DNA of 64,000 bases, from the NCBI RefSeq assembly GCF_017377505.1, contig NZ_JAFREN010000016.1:62001-126000 (forward strand), written 5' to 3'. The stretch comes from Enterococcus sp. DIV0212c (lineage in GTDB: Bacteria; Bacillota; Bacilli; Lactobacillales; Enterococcaceae). The translations under genes were made by a program, and so were the position numbers. A model generated the notes under the pieces. The model was not told the origin of the DNA. It was given only the letters and a program-made list of their open reading frames with translations, and did no database searches. Below are positions 54,651-63,322 of this stretch, piece after piece; positions within the stretch are counted from its first letter, which is position 1, and every line of letters begins with the position of its first letter.

Positions 54651-55310
54651 TTATTTATTGAATCCATATAACGTAGAGACCCATTTGAAGGTTACATTTG
54701 CGGAAGGGTCAATAGAACTCTCATTTAATAGTAATTGAATTTCATTTTCACCTCCGCTAAAAATCACACCATTTCCATGAATTAGACTCTTATACATGTA
54801 AAGTATTTGAGGAGGTCTACCAGGAAAAGTAATTTTTTGATACCCAAAAATTATCACAGCTGTTTCTTGTTCAATCCAATAATTTCCATTCGCAGTTAAA
54901 AAAGCAATGACTGGACGATTATTTGAAAGTTCTTCTTTGAGAAAACTAGTATCTAAAACACCATTAACAATTTTAGTCTTATAGCCTTGACTAAGTAAAT
55001 ATTTATTTGACTGTTCTAGATTTGCCGTAACAGAATTTAATTGCGTATCACTGTATGTTGGATAAACATACTTAAGCAATTGCTTTGGTTGTCTACTTGT
55101 TGACTTTTCAACAAAATTCAATACATTGGTAACAGAAAGTGGAGTTGGTTGCATAGTAAATGTTTTACTAGACGAACTACTATATTCGTTAATAATAGAT
55201 ACTTCTACCTCAGGTGGAACAAAATCTGCACTTACCGATTGGATATTAATGTTTATAAATAAGGTAATTGTAAAAATAAAAAGTGGAATCAATAATTTTT
55301 TATTTTTCAT
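54651..55310 (-). CDS. Secreted catalytically dead homologue of the adjacent protease
   Basis: 219 residues with a signal peptide (1-28). The stretch from TPLSVTNVLNFVEK to VIIFGYQK lines up with the catalytic domain of the protease downstream: KYVYPTYSDTQLNSV matches HKSYPNATEAQLMDI, and ELSNNRPVIAFL matches EIENNAPVVTDL. The cysteine position is a serine/leucine region and GHS becomes QET, so both catalytic residues are lost. There are no wall-binding repeats. It may be an inhibitor, chaperone or decoy of the protease (inference). ATG 55310 has GGAGG at 8 bases. The gap to the protease is 15 bases. Confidence 0.7.
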   Translation of the reverse strand: MKNKKLLIPLFIFTITLFININIQSVSADFVPPEVEVSIINEYSSSSSKTFTMQPTPLSVTNVLNFVEKSTSRQPKQLLKYVYPTYSDTQLNSVTANLEQSNKYLLSQGYKTKIVNGVLDTSFLKEELSNNRPVIAFLTANGNYWIEQETAVIIFGYQKITFPGRPPQILYMYKSLIHGNGVIFSGGENEIQLLLNESSIDPSANVTFKWVSTLYGFNK

Positions 55311-55367
55311 TCCTTGTACCTCCATAATTATTTTAGTGAAAATCTCAATGTACAAATCAAATAGTTC

Positions 55368-55397
55368 AACAGTAACAAAATAATATTTGTTACTGTT
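55368..55397. promoter_or_regulatory. 12-bp-arm palindrome upstream of the protease operon
   Basis: AACAGTAACAAA and TTTGTTACTGTT around ATAATA, about 60 bases before the first gene. T runs favour plus-strand termination, but no plus-strand gene ends here, so an operator is as likely. Confidence 0.45.
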
Positions 55398-55465
55398 TTT
55401 TATTAATCAATGCTCAAAATTTTCTGAGCTTATCTAAGCTAATAGTTACTAGATCCTAACAAAGA

Positions 55466-55861
55466 TTAACGCTTACCTTTGTTTAATAGTGAACTAACCA
55501 AACAAATTAAGATAATTAATAATAATAATACTGTATTTAGCAAATACATTTTTTCGTTTAGATACTCTAAATAAAAACTAACTGGCGAGATAAAAAATAG
55601 ATATACATATTTTTTTATGCTTATACGTAAAATAAAACTAAAAAATATTAGTATAAGACATATATTCATAAGTATAATAAGTAAACTTATTTCAACATTG
55701 GATAATGATTTACTATAAATATTAGTAACACAGAGATACTGTGCTAGCAAAATCAACACCGTGCCGAATAAGATAGATATTTTATTTCTTAACTTAATAA
55801 TCTCCGCCCACCTCGTTAAATAGAATTTATTTACTATTTTTTTTATTTGTCTTGAGTCCAC
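55466..55861 (-). CDS. Small four-helix membrane protein, possible immunity protein (copy 2)
   Basis: Up to 131 residues with four hydrophobic helices and short loops. It is similar in pattern to the protein at 55957 (start region, helix spacing, the YLN/YLNN turn before helix 4). The true start is uncertain. GTG 55861 lies inside the decayed gene next to it and has no ribosome site, whereas an ATT ATT pair at 55801, preceded by GAGGTGGGCGGAG, lines up with the MM start of its relative. The repeated pairing with a secreted protein suggests a self-protection role, by analogy only. Confidence 0.6.
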   Translation of the reverse strand: MDSRQIKKIVNKFYLTRWAEIIKLRNKISILFGTVLILLAQYLCVTNIYSKSLSNVEISLLIILMNICLILIFFSFILRISIKKYVYLFFISPVSFYLEYLNEKMYLLNTVLLLLIILICLVSSLLNKGKR

Positions 55862-55941
55862 AGAGAGTAATAAGTAGTGAACCTATTCATTTCGTAAACC
55901 GTACCTGTACCATTTTTGATTATACTTAGGTTCAAAGCGAA
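55843..55941 (-). pseudogene. C-terminal remnant of a second secreted glycine-rich protein
   Basis: Reading NLSIIKNGTGTVYEMNRF and on to YYSLWTQDK stop, it matches the last 30 residues of the protein at 56406 (NLEYKNNGTGTVLEVNKF...YSCWSQNEYKGK). A stop codon lies directly before it in frame and the rest is gone. It shows that the secreted protein and membrane protein pair was once duplicated. Confidence 0.75.
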
Positions 55942-55956
55942 TCATTCAATCATCAT

Positions 55957-56301
55957 TTATTTTGTTATTGGTTTAAACAAAATTTTCAATACACATATTA
56001 TACAAACTAACACCAAAACAACACAATTAGATAACGATATTGTATTATTCAAATAATCTGACATAACTACTAATAATGGAAATAAAAAAAATAGTAGAAA
56101 ATATCTGTGAATTCTTACATTCAAAATAAAAGTACACACTATGATAAATATAAAACAAAGAAAGAGAACTAGATATTTTAAAATAATACTTTTAGTGTTT
56201 GATGTTGAAAATAAAATATCTGCAAAACAATATAATGTCATAACCAGTAACAAAATACTTGCAATTAAGTATTTTTTTTGTTGAAATAACTTATTCATCA
56301 T
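55957..56301 (-). CDS. Small four-helix membrane protein, possible immunity protein (copy 1)
   Basis: 114 residues, four hydrophobic helices (about 12-31, 39-60, 67-85, 90-110), a charged start MMNKLFQQKK. I do not recognise the family. It directly follows the secreted glycine-rich protein gene (about 100 bases), and a second such membrane gene follows the decayed copy of that protein. That repeated pairing is the only functional clue. AAAGG lies before the ATG. Confidence 0.65.
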   Translation of the reverse strand: MMNKLFQQKKYLIASILLLVMTLYCFADILFSTSNTKSIILKYLVLFLCFIFIIVCTFILNVRIHRYFLLFFLFPLLVVMSDYLNNTISLSNCVVLVLVCIICVLKILFKPITK

Positions 56302-56405
56302 CGAAAAACCTTTCTTAAATTCCCCTTCTTTCTTCCAAATAGTAAAAAAAGAAGAAAGAAGAAGAATTATTGTCTTATATAATTAAATTAACAGCCATGC
56401 TTTTG

Positions 56406-57134
56406 TTATTTTCCTTTATATTCATTTTGTGACCAACAAGAGTATATAGCAATAAATTTATTTACCTCTAATACAGTCCCTGTACCATTATTTTTATATT
56501 CTAAATTACGTGCCATATTTTGAAAGTATAGAACTACTCCTCCACCTGCAACAGTAGCGCCTAGCATAAGAGCTCCTGCTCCGGGACCACTCAAAGAACC
56601 TGCTAATCCAGCAGCTCCTGAAAATAAATCAATTAATAATCCACCCGTAGCAACATAATCAGCTCCATCTTGTAAATCTTTAATTTTCCAATTTGTCTTA
56701 GCTGTATCCATCCACATTCTTCCATAGTTCCAACCTTCTTCATAATAATTTCTATTGTATCTATTCGCATTTCGAGATTGGATTTGATTTTCAAATTTCG
56801 TATTTTCTATATTCTCTAAAGCATCTTGTAAAAATGACTCATTTGTAAACTCTATTCCAGTCTTTACAGCTAGTTCTTCAAAATTGAATTCGTCAACAAT
56901 AGCTTTTATTTCTGTTTCATCATATACATATTTTCCATTTTCAATCGTTAATACATCTGTGATTTTATCTTGCATGACAGAAAATTTTTCAATTTCACGA
57001 TTTTTCTCTCCATCATTTGTAGATGATTGTACACTCGCTTCTGCAGATGTATTAGACTCTGCCAAAGTAGTAAGTGGAGATAGCATACTAGTAGATACTA
57101 AAAATGTTAATGTAACTAAAATAATTTTTTTCAT
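56406..57134 (-). CDS. Secreted protein with glycine-rich hydrophobic segment, function unknown
   Basis: 242 residues. The signal peptide ends near LTTLAES (about residue 25). It is followed by a charged region to about 120, an aromatic patch NRNYYEEGWNYGRMWMDTAKTNW, then a glycine/alanine-rich hydrophobic stretch (GGLLIDLFSGAAGLAG to GGGVVLYF, about 160-203) and a basic tail. The hydrophobic stretch could enter membranes, as in some bacteriocins. With the adjacent small membrane proteins this resembles a toxin/immunity layout, but I know no matching family. GAGGGG lies before ATG 57134. Confidence 0.65.
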   Translation of the reverse strand: MKKIILVTLTFLVSTSMLSPLTTLAESNTSAEASVQSSTNDGEKNREIEKFSVMQDKITDVLTIENGKYVYDETEIKAIVDEFNFEELAVKTGIEFTNESFLQDALENIENTKFENQIQSRNANRYNRNYYEEGWNYGRMWMDTAKTNWKIKDLQDGADYVATGGLLIDLFSGAAGLAGSLSGPGAGALMLGATVAGGGVVLYFQNMARNLEYKNNGTGTVLEVNKFIAIYSCWSQNEYKGK

Positions 57135-57680
57135 ATTATAACCCCTCATATACGTATTTTAGAAAACGCTTTCTGAGTAATATGATATCATAATTGTTTT
57201 AAAAAATAAACATAAAATATACTTTTATCAACCTGGTATTTATCCAGCCAATTTGATTAAAAATCATAAATTTTTTTTATTTTCTAAAAACTGTTGTTTC
57301 CAATTTTTTTGATTTGCAATAAACTATCAAGCTCCGACACACTAGCTAACTAGAGAATTTGCTAAAAAATCACCAATTTCTCCCGTGTTTATATTGATTA
57401 TTCATATTAAGTTCATCATACTTATTGATATAGGACAGCAACGAAAAAAGCTTTATGAACTTTTCTCAGTTCATAAAGCTACATCACATATAAATAACCA
57501 TTGGTACCTCAAGTATCTGGCGGGAACCTCATACTTGAAGTCCTTTCTCTTTTTTAACAAAAATCCATTTCTCTAAAGTATAAATAAGCTATGTCAAAAA
57601 TAAGAAAACTGAAAATAAACTGTATGAATAGCCTACCTTAAATCGGTTTCTCACACAGTTTTTTCCCTATTCTCTATTTC
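57135..57680. other. Intergenic region, about 545 bases
   Basis: AT-rich. The left part should hold the promoter of the secreted protein gene. A terminator (57443-57480) and a second hairpin (TCAAGTAT/ATACTTGA, 57509-57538) lie downstream of the OmpR-like gene. A 63-codon plus-strand open frame here runs through both hairpins and has no ribosome site, so I do not call it a gene. Confidence 0.5.
57443..57480 (-). terminator. Intrinsic terminator downstream of the OmpR-like gene
   Basis: AGCTTTATGAACT and AGTTCATAAAGCT arms (13 bases, perfect) and TTTTTT on the minus strand. It is 200 bases after the gene, so the transcript has a long tail with another hairpin in it. Confidence 0.75.
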
Positions 57681-58397
57681 TTATAGCACCAACATATATC
57701 CCTTTGAACGAACGGTTTTGATATATTCTGGTTTAGCCGAATTGACTTCTAGTTTTTTCCTCAGATGAAAAATCAGATTACTGACACGATATTGTTTGTT
57801 CCCTAATTCTGTATCGCCAAATTCTTCATTCCAAATATTTTCATATATTTCTTCGTATGTAATGGCTTTACCTGAATGCTCTGCTAAATAAGAAATTATT
57901 TCAAATTCTAGTTTGGTCAATGCTACTTCGACTTTCCCTTTCAATATAACGCTTAAATTTGTTGCAATCAATTGGATCGGTACTTTCGCGTTTTTTATTG
58001 GTTCTAAGCTGTTTCCATGGCTGCTTGAAGTGTTTTCCCCTTTTATCCGTTTTAACAGATTCGTAAATTGTAAAAGTGACACTTCTTGTTCCTTTTCTTC
58101 ATCCAACACACCGTCAGCTCCTAGCTGTAGATAGACTAGTTTATTGGTTTTCGTTTGATTCTTTGAAACGACCCAAATCAAGGCTTTACAGTTTCGTCTC
58201 AGCTCCAAAATCAACTCACAGGTATGCTTTAATCCTAAAATAGAAGACTCTTCTATAATCAATGCATCCATTTCGTCAGCAGTATTCAGTACTTCTTCTC
58301 TTGTCAAATGATGCATGTGATACGTTGGCTGAGTCAGTTGGTTCATATATGTATCATCGCTCTGTTTACTTGCTTGTACGATCCCTATGTTGTACAT
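57681..58397 (-). CDS. Orphan OmpR-type regulator with degenerate receiver domain
   Basis: 238 residues. The C-terminal winged helix (about 140-238) is typical of OmpR/PhoB: ALTKLEFEIISYLAEHSGKAITYEEIYENIW and YIKTVRSKGYML. The N-terminal 115 residues have receiver-like size, but the phosphorylation strand reads ALIIEES, with Glu where Asp is expected, and the acidic pocket is missing. No kinase gene is near. It lies 105 bases after the end of the WxL operon on the same strand and may regulate it. Confidence 0.82.
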   Translation of the reverse strand: MYNIGIVQASKQSDDTYMNQLTQPTYHMHHLTREEVLNTADEMDALIIEESSILGLKHTCELILELRRNCKALIWVVSKNQTKTNKLVYLQLGADGVLDEEKEQEVSLLQFTNLLKRIKGENTSSSHGNSLEPIKNAKVPIQLIATNLSVILKGKVEVALTKLEFEIISYLAEHSGKAITYEEIYENIWNEEFGDTELGNKQYRVSNLIFHLRKKLEVNSAKPEYIKTVRSKGYMLVL

Positions 58398-58427
58398 ATT
58401 TTGTCACCCTTTCTGTTAAATAAAACA

Positions 58428-58486
58428 GAAGCCTTGTACCTGCTGAAATTCACGGCTGATCACTTCCAGCAGATAGCTAACTTCTT
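58428..58486 (-). terminator. Hairpin at the end of the WxL operon
   Basis: CTGCTGGAA and TTTCAGCAG, with GAAG/CTTC pairs outside, follow the DUF916 gene stop by about 20 bases. The T run is poor, so readthrough to the regulator is possible. Confidence 0.45.
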
Positions 58487-58502
58487 TGATTCTATTTTTT
58501 TC

Positions 58503-59609
58503 CTAATCTAACGGTCTCTTTCTTTTCTCCCCATTACTTTTGCTTTTACGTTTTCTTTTTTTATTGGCTTTACGTTTTCTTTCTGCTTCTTTTTTACGTT
58601 TTTGATAAACCATCCAGCTGATTAAACCGATAATAATTACAACTAAAATGACGCCTCCAATGATTATGTATATTAAATAATCGTTTGGTTCTTCTACTAA
58701 GTCAACCGCTTCATCATTGAATTTTTTCGCTTCATCGGCTGTAATCTCAAAAGCTTTTTCAAATGGCCATGTCTTGCCATCTGCTTCGACTGTCATTTTC
58801 ATGACATATTTCCCTGGCTTAAATGCTTTATTTGCCATCTTGATTCCATAACCAAAGTTTGAGTTTGGTGCCATATTCAGATTCTCTTGATTGGTTGTGA
58901 AGATTGCTGTTTTTAAATCATTTTCAGCAAAGACTTGTGCTTTAACTGTCATTTGACCTAAGATTCTAGGCATTGGATTTTGTAAAGTTGCCACAACTAC
59001 ATTACGATAATTCCGTTGACCTGCTGCTACATCTAATAAGTTTAAATTTGACTCAACCTCTTCATCATTTTCAGATAAACGAACCCCAACTACGTAAGCA
59101 AATTTATTTTCGATTTGCATACCTGCCTCAGCTTTCTCTTCTTTTCCTGTTTCTTTTTGGGTAAAGTAAAGTCCGCCTAAGATGATCCCATTAAATGATT
59201 CTTTTGGTATTTCGACTGGAATCGTCACGATTTTCTTTTCCTTTGGTGCTAAAACGACTTCTGGATCTACCTTGGCAATACTAGCAAATGGTGTTTCTAA
59301 TGATTTATCTAGTTTAGGTTTGGCCTCGCCATAATCGATTACCCCATTATCATTCGTAATTGCTGTATTGGCTTGGATTTGAACCGTTACTTCTTCGTCT
59401 TTATTATTTTTGATTTCAACTTTTAATTCTTCTTTCGTATCTGGTGACACTCTTAAATCAAAATATGTTTTATTTTTGTCAAGTTGGTTCTCTGGTAACT
59501 GGGCCTCAACTGAAAAATTCATTTCTTCAGCTGATACCGCTTCTGTTCCCAGGACGTACATAACCATGATACTCATGATCACGATCATCGATTTAATATA
59601 TTTGTTCAT
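58503..59609 (-). CDS. DUF916/DUF3324 WxL-associated surface protein
   Basis: 368 residues: signal peptide to about 27 (AVSAEE), DUF916 (about 30-150, with LPENQLDKNKTYFDLRVSP), DUF3324 (about 160-310, AYVVGVRL and GYGIKMANKAFKPGKYVMKM), a membrane helix (about 320-342) and a very basic tail. These proteins bind peptidoglycan and hold WxL proteins at the surface. ATG 59609 has GAGGA upstream. It is the last gene of the WxL operon. Confidence 0.93.
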   Translation of the reverse strand: MNKYIKSMIVIMSIMVMYVLGTEAVSAEEMNFSVEAQLPENQLDKNKTYFDLRVSPDTKEELKVEIKNNKDEEVTVQIQANTAITNDNGVIDYGEAKPKLDKSLETPFASIAKVDPEVVLAPKEKKIVTIPVEIPKESFNGIILGGLYFTQKETGKEEKAEAGMQIENKFAYVVGVRLSENDEEVESNLNLLDVAAGQRNYRNVVVATLQNPMPRILGQMTVKAQVFAENDLKTAIFTTNQENLNMAPNSNFGYGIKMANKAFKPGKYVMKMTVEADGKTWPFEKAFEITADEAKKFNDEAVDLVEEPNDYLIYIIIGGVILVVIIIGLISWMVYQKRKKEAERKRKANKKRKRKSKSNGEKRKRPLD

Positions 59610-59738
59610 CTTCAGTTCCTCTTTTCTTTGGCTCATCTTTATTCGTTTACCTACAAACAACTGAAACAAAGAGCTATCCTTAAGGAACTGATGATGATTA
59701 TTCCTATTACTAGTGACTCGTACTTTTTTCAGTTTTTC

Positions 59739-60476
59739 TTATTCTGTAAATGGTGTATCCGTTAAAGTCCATGTTAAACTTGTTTGATAAAAACCAGCGA
59801 CTTTTTTAGAATCACCAGGTATTTTTAATTGGATACCCGTTTTTGCTTCTTCTAAATCTTTGCCAAAACGGTCGACCCAGGTTCCCATCCCTTGATCTGT
59901 TGCTGCATACATGACCATCGCTGAGTTGCCATCTGCTGTTAAAGTAAAATTAGCGTTGGCTGAAGGTGATGTCGTGTCTTTTCCCGATTTGCTGACTAAA
60001 ACTGGTGAAGTAAAGACCAATTCTGTCCCCGCTAAGCTATGTACACCGTTTTTAAATGCACTATCCTGCTTAACTAGTAACGTCCAACCGGAATTAGTGC
60101 CTCGGTGATCCGTCACCTGAACATAGTTCGGTACATCGATTTCTGCTTCTTTACTATCGATCACACGATCAGGTTTCACTTGATACACGGCATCATTCCC
60201 ATTGGCAGTTTGCTTGCCAAATTTCAAGTTAGAAATGTAATTCAAGCTTAAAGGTCCTTTAGTACTTGGTTGATGCGGATTTGTCCCATCGGTATTTGGA
60301 CCAGGTTTTACTATCTCATTGGGATCTGTCGGATTGACAGGCTGTTCGCCATCTCCCGAGTATTTTTCGATTGTGACATAGGCATTAGAACCTGTACTGA
60401 TTTCCTCTTGTGCGGATGCTTTCACCGGCATTGTCAACAAGATCAATAACACACCAAGTATTAGTTGTTTTTTCAT
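59739..60476 (-). CDS. WxL-domain surface protein, 245 residues
   Basis: Signal peptide to about 22 (VKASAQ), a proline-rich linker (NPTDPNEIVKPGPNTDG), then a C-terminal WxL domain with the two conserved motifs NSGWTLLVKQD and LTWTLTDTPF. The domain attaches non-covalently to peptidoglycan. ATG 60476 is the start. It lies upstream of the DUF916 gene in the same operon. Confidence 0.93.
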   Translation of the reverse strand: MKKQLILGVLLILLTMPVKASAQEEISTGSNAYVTIEKYSGDGEQPVNPTDPNEIVKPGPNTDGTNPHQPSTKGPLSLNYISNLKFGKQTANGNDAVYQVKPDRVIDSKEAEIDVPNYVQVTDHRGTNSGWTLLVKQDSAFKNGVHSLAGTELVFTSPVLVSKSGKDTTSPSANANFTLTADGNSAMVMYAATDQGMGTWVDRFGKDLEEAKTGIQLKIPGDSKKVAGFYQTSLTWTLTDTPFTE

Positions 60477-60521
60477 CTCGTTACTCCCTTGGATAAACAT
60501 TTTAATTTCATACTAGAGTAG

Positions 60522-60561
60522 ATTTAAAGTATGAATCGTTCAAAGTATCCATACTTTAAAT
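60522..60561 (-). other. Intercistronic hairpin in the WxL operon
   Basis: ATTTAAAGTATG and CATACTTTAAAT arms (12 bases, perfect) between two WxL genes. There is no T run, so it is more likely a processing or stability element than a terminator. Confidence 0.5.
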
Positions 60562-60580
60562 TGTCTAGCGTACTGTTGAT

Positions 60581-61375
60581 CTATCTAGTTGGGGAATCAG
60601 ATAATGTCCACTCAACTTTTGCTGTATACGTACCATCTGTTTTTTGAATATTACCAGGAATCGTTAATTTCACGCTGCTAGCAGCATCTCCTAGAGTTGC
60701 TTTTTCAGGAGCATGAAGTGTTCCGTATAAGATATTCCAAGTTCCCATTCCTTTGCCTGCTGGAGCAGTCGCGATATCCGCTGAGGCACCTGTTCCTAAA
60801 ACGATTGAACCTGTATTTACTGTTGGTGCATTCGTTGTGTTATCAGCTGATAATGGTTGTGACCAGCCATTAGTTAGAGTGATTTCACTTCCATTTAATG
60901 TTGTCTCACCATTTGTAAATTGTTCTGCAATTTTAGCAGTAAGTTTCCAACCAGCTAAATTTCCGCGGTTGTCTGTTACTTGAACAAAGTTTGGACGTGC
61001 GCTTACGCCGCCATCAACAAAGTTTGGTGTTGGCAATTTTGCTAGGTAGCTTTCAGTATTACCAGATTTTTTGATTGTACCAAAGTCAAAAGCTGTTAAT
61101 AAGCTTAAGCGTAAAGATGAATTTTGACCTGGATCAACCACGCCGCCTTCGCCACCTTCACCGCCGTCCGGATGTGTGATTTCTCCACCAGTTTCTCCAT
61201 CCGTACCGCCACCAGGTCCAGTGATGACTCCATCTGTCCCATCGTCTGCTTCTAAGATAACTGTTGCATCACTTTTAGCTTTAACTGGATAAACTGTTTC
61301 ATCAGCCTGTACGGACTGAGCACCTAAAAGACTTGCTGCGATTAATGTTGCTGTTAATAATGTTACTTTTTTCAT
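60581..61375 (-). CDS. WxL-domain surface protein, 264 residues
   Basis: Signal peptide to about 24 (QSVQADE), then a glycine-rich linker (GGGTDGETGGEITHPDGG). The WxL motifs are LAGWKLTAKIA and VEWTLSDSPTR at the end. ATG 61375 has AGGGG upstream. Same operon; the gap to the previous gene holds a GAGTAGGAG/CTCCTACTC hairpin (61431-61453). Confidence 0.93.
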   Translation of the reverse strand: MKKVTLLTATLIAASLLGAQSVQADETVYPVKAKSDATVILEADDGTDGVITGPGGGTDGETGGEITHPDGGEGGEGGVVDPGQNSSLRLSLLTAFDFGTIKKSGNTESYLAKLPTPNFVDGGVSARPNFVQVTDNRGNLAGWKLTAKIAEQFTNGETTLNGSEITLTNGWSQPLSADNTTNAPTVNTGSIVLGTGASADIATAPAGKGMGTWNILYGTLHAPEKATLGDAASSVKLTIPGNIQKTDGTYTAKVEWTLSDSPTR

Positions 61376-61471
61376 GTATTTCCCCTCCGAATAACTTCCG
61401 ATATCTCTCTTTATCGATTCCATAATTAGTAGAGTAGGAGTACTCCTCCTACTCAGGTCGTTGTTGCTTAT

Positions 61472-62347
61472 TTATTTTGGTCCATCTGTTAACGTCCATT
61501 TTAGGTTTGCTTTATAAGCAATATTCGCTTTCGCTTCAGCTGAAGCAGGGATCGTTAATTTCACACCTGTATCTTCTACTAATGTTTCATAATCAACACC
61601 AGCTAATTCTTCTTGACCAAATTTCACTGACCAAGATCCAATTCCTGCATTAGGTGCAGCCTCTAAAATTGGTTTTGCTGCATCTACAGTCAATTCTTGT
61701 TCAGAAGCAAATGTTGTTGGTGCGTAAACACTTGGCACATCAATTCCAGCAGGTCCTTTAATCGTAGGTTCCGTTAATGTAATTGTCGCACCTTTTAAAG
61801 TAACTTCTTTGTCGTCAGCATCTTTGCCTTTAAATGCGCTTGCTTCGACTTCCAAATTCCAGCCACTTAATTTACCACGGTTGTCCACTACTTGAACGAA
61901 GTTAGGAATATTTTCATAAACAGTTGATTCTTTTGGCATAATCACTTCACCAGCTTTGTCGATTTTATCTAGTGTTAATTGCGTACCTTTAGCCCATAAA
62001 GTCATCCCATTGGCATTTAATTTAATTGGCTTAAATTTCGTAAAGTTCGTATCGGCAGCAGTCCGTTCATTGAAACGGAAATTAGACACATATGCGATAT
62101 TGAAACTTGGATTTCCATCCCCGATCGAACCATCACTACCCGGTAAATTAATGGCAGCCTCATCACCTTTATTACCGACAGGAGGTATTACAACTGGTGG
62201 TAAATCTGGATCTGTATTTGCTTCAAATTGAACGGTTGCTTCACTATTTGCCTCTGGTTGTTCTACTGTTGCTAGAGCTGTTTGACTTCCTAAAGCTAAT
62301 GTACTAAACATTACAACACCTAAACCGGCTAATGTCATTTTTTTCAT
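61472..62347 (-). CDS. WxL-domain surface protein, 291 residues
   Basis: Signal peptide to about 26 (ALATVEQ), a short linker (DPDLPPVVIPPVGNKGDEA), a larger middle region and the WxL motifs LSGWNLEVEAS and LKWTLTDGPK. The domain order is as in its neighbours, with a longer insert (about 110-140). AGGAG precedes the ATG. A surface role only; the ligand is unknown. Confidence 0.93.
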   Translation of the reverse strand: MKKMTLAGLGVVMFSTLALGSQTALATVEQPEANSEATVQFEANTDPDLPPVVIPPVGNKGDEAAINLPGSDGSIGDGNPSFNIAYVSNFRFNERTAADTNFTKFKPIKLNANGMTLWAKGTQLTLDKIDKAGEVIMPKESTVYENIPNFVQVVDNRGKLSGWNLEVEASAFKGKDADDKEVTLKGATITLTEPTIKGPAGIDVPSVYAPTTFASEQELTVDAAKPILEAAPNAGIGSWSVKFGQEELAGVDYETLVEDTGVKLTIPASAEAKANIAYKANLKWTLTDGPK

Positions 62348-62417
62348 TATTTAATTCTCTCCTCTGTATTCATCAGTTTGATTGAACTTGCATTCATTAT
62401 CGAGCTTACATTTATTC

Positions 62418-63275
62418 TTAAGGCGCAGTTGTCAATACCCACTCTAAGCTTGAACGATAGCTTTTTTCTGCTTTGGGTTTCGCTGTTACAGGCACTGTTA
62501 ATTTAACACCTGAAGTCGCTTTACCTGTTGTTGTATTACCAGCAACTGTAATTCCTTTAAGGATTGTTTTGTCTGTGTCTGCTCCCCATGTTAATGACCA
62601 AGTTCCTTGTCCTTTTTGAGAGCCTGCTTCAAAGACTTTGTTAGCACCGCCATCCAAGATATCTTTACCTGGTGAAAGTGATGAAATCGGTGCTAAGGCA
62701 GCACTTTCCGCAAGACCAACGATTTGTGGGTCTTCTAAAGTAATTGCAGCTCCAGTTAACTCATTTGCTTTGATTTCTTTTCCAGAAGCATCTAATTCAT
62801 AAAAAGGTGTTCCTGTAACATTTACAGTCCAACCAGCATTCTTCCCTGTGTTATCTGTTACTTGTAGGAAGTTCGCTAGACCCACTGTTTTTTCTCCTGT
62901 CGGTACTAAATCACCATCTTCTTCTTCTGCCCAGTTTAATGTTGTTGGTTGAGCATAAGCTGACATTGTGCTACCAGCGATTTTGATTTCACCAAATTTA
63001 AAACTTGATACCCAGTTGATGTTAAATGATTTTGTTCCGTTACCACCGCCGCCTTCACCGCCTGGATCAACGATTCCAGGTTCTTTACCTGGATCTTTTG
63101 GATCTGTTACTTCAGGTTTTTCTGGATCAACTGTCCCAGTGTCTTCGGTAAATTTAACATCTGCTTTAGTGTTTGCTTTTGGATCAGCAGCTAATACAGT
63201 TGGCGCGCCCAAAGATAGTGCACATAGACTGATTAGACCAAGACTTAATAATTTCGTTGTTTTATTTGTTTTCAT
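62418..63275 (-). CDS. WxL-domain surface protein, 285 residues
   Basis: Signal peptide to about 29 (VLAADP), an acidic proline-rich linker (EKPEVTDPKDPGKEPG), then the WxL domain with NAGWTVNVTGT and LEWVLTTAP, the second motif having Val in the middle position as the pattern allows. AGGGAG precedes the ATG. It sits between the LPXTG protein and the 291-residue WxL protein. Confidence 0.93.
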   Translation of the reverse strand: MKTNKTTKLLSLGLISLCALSLGAPTVLAADPKANTKADVKFTEDTGTVDPEKPEVTDPKDPGKEPGIVDPGGEGGGGNGTKSFNINWVSSFKFGEIKIAGSTMSAYAQPTTLNWAEEEDGDLVPTGEKTVGLANFLQVTDNTGKNAGWTVNVTGTPFYELDASGKEIKANELTGAAITLEDPQIVGLAESAALAPISSLSPGKDILDGGANKVFEAGSQKGQGTWSLTWGADTDKTILKGITVAGNTTTGKATSGVKLTVPVTAKPKAEKSYRSSLEWVLTTAP

Positions 63276-63322
63276 ATTTTTTTACTCTCCCTAAATTTTA
63301 TATATAAGCGTTTTTTACGCAC

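Noticed and set aside
57385..57576. 63-codon plus-strand open frame
   Set aside because: It crosses two hairpins, including a strong terminator, and has no Shine-Dalgarno sequence.
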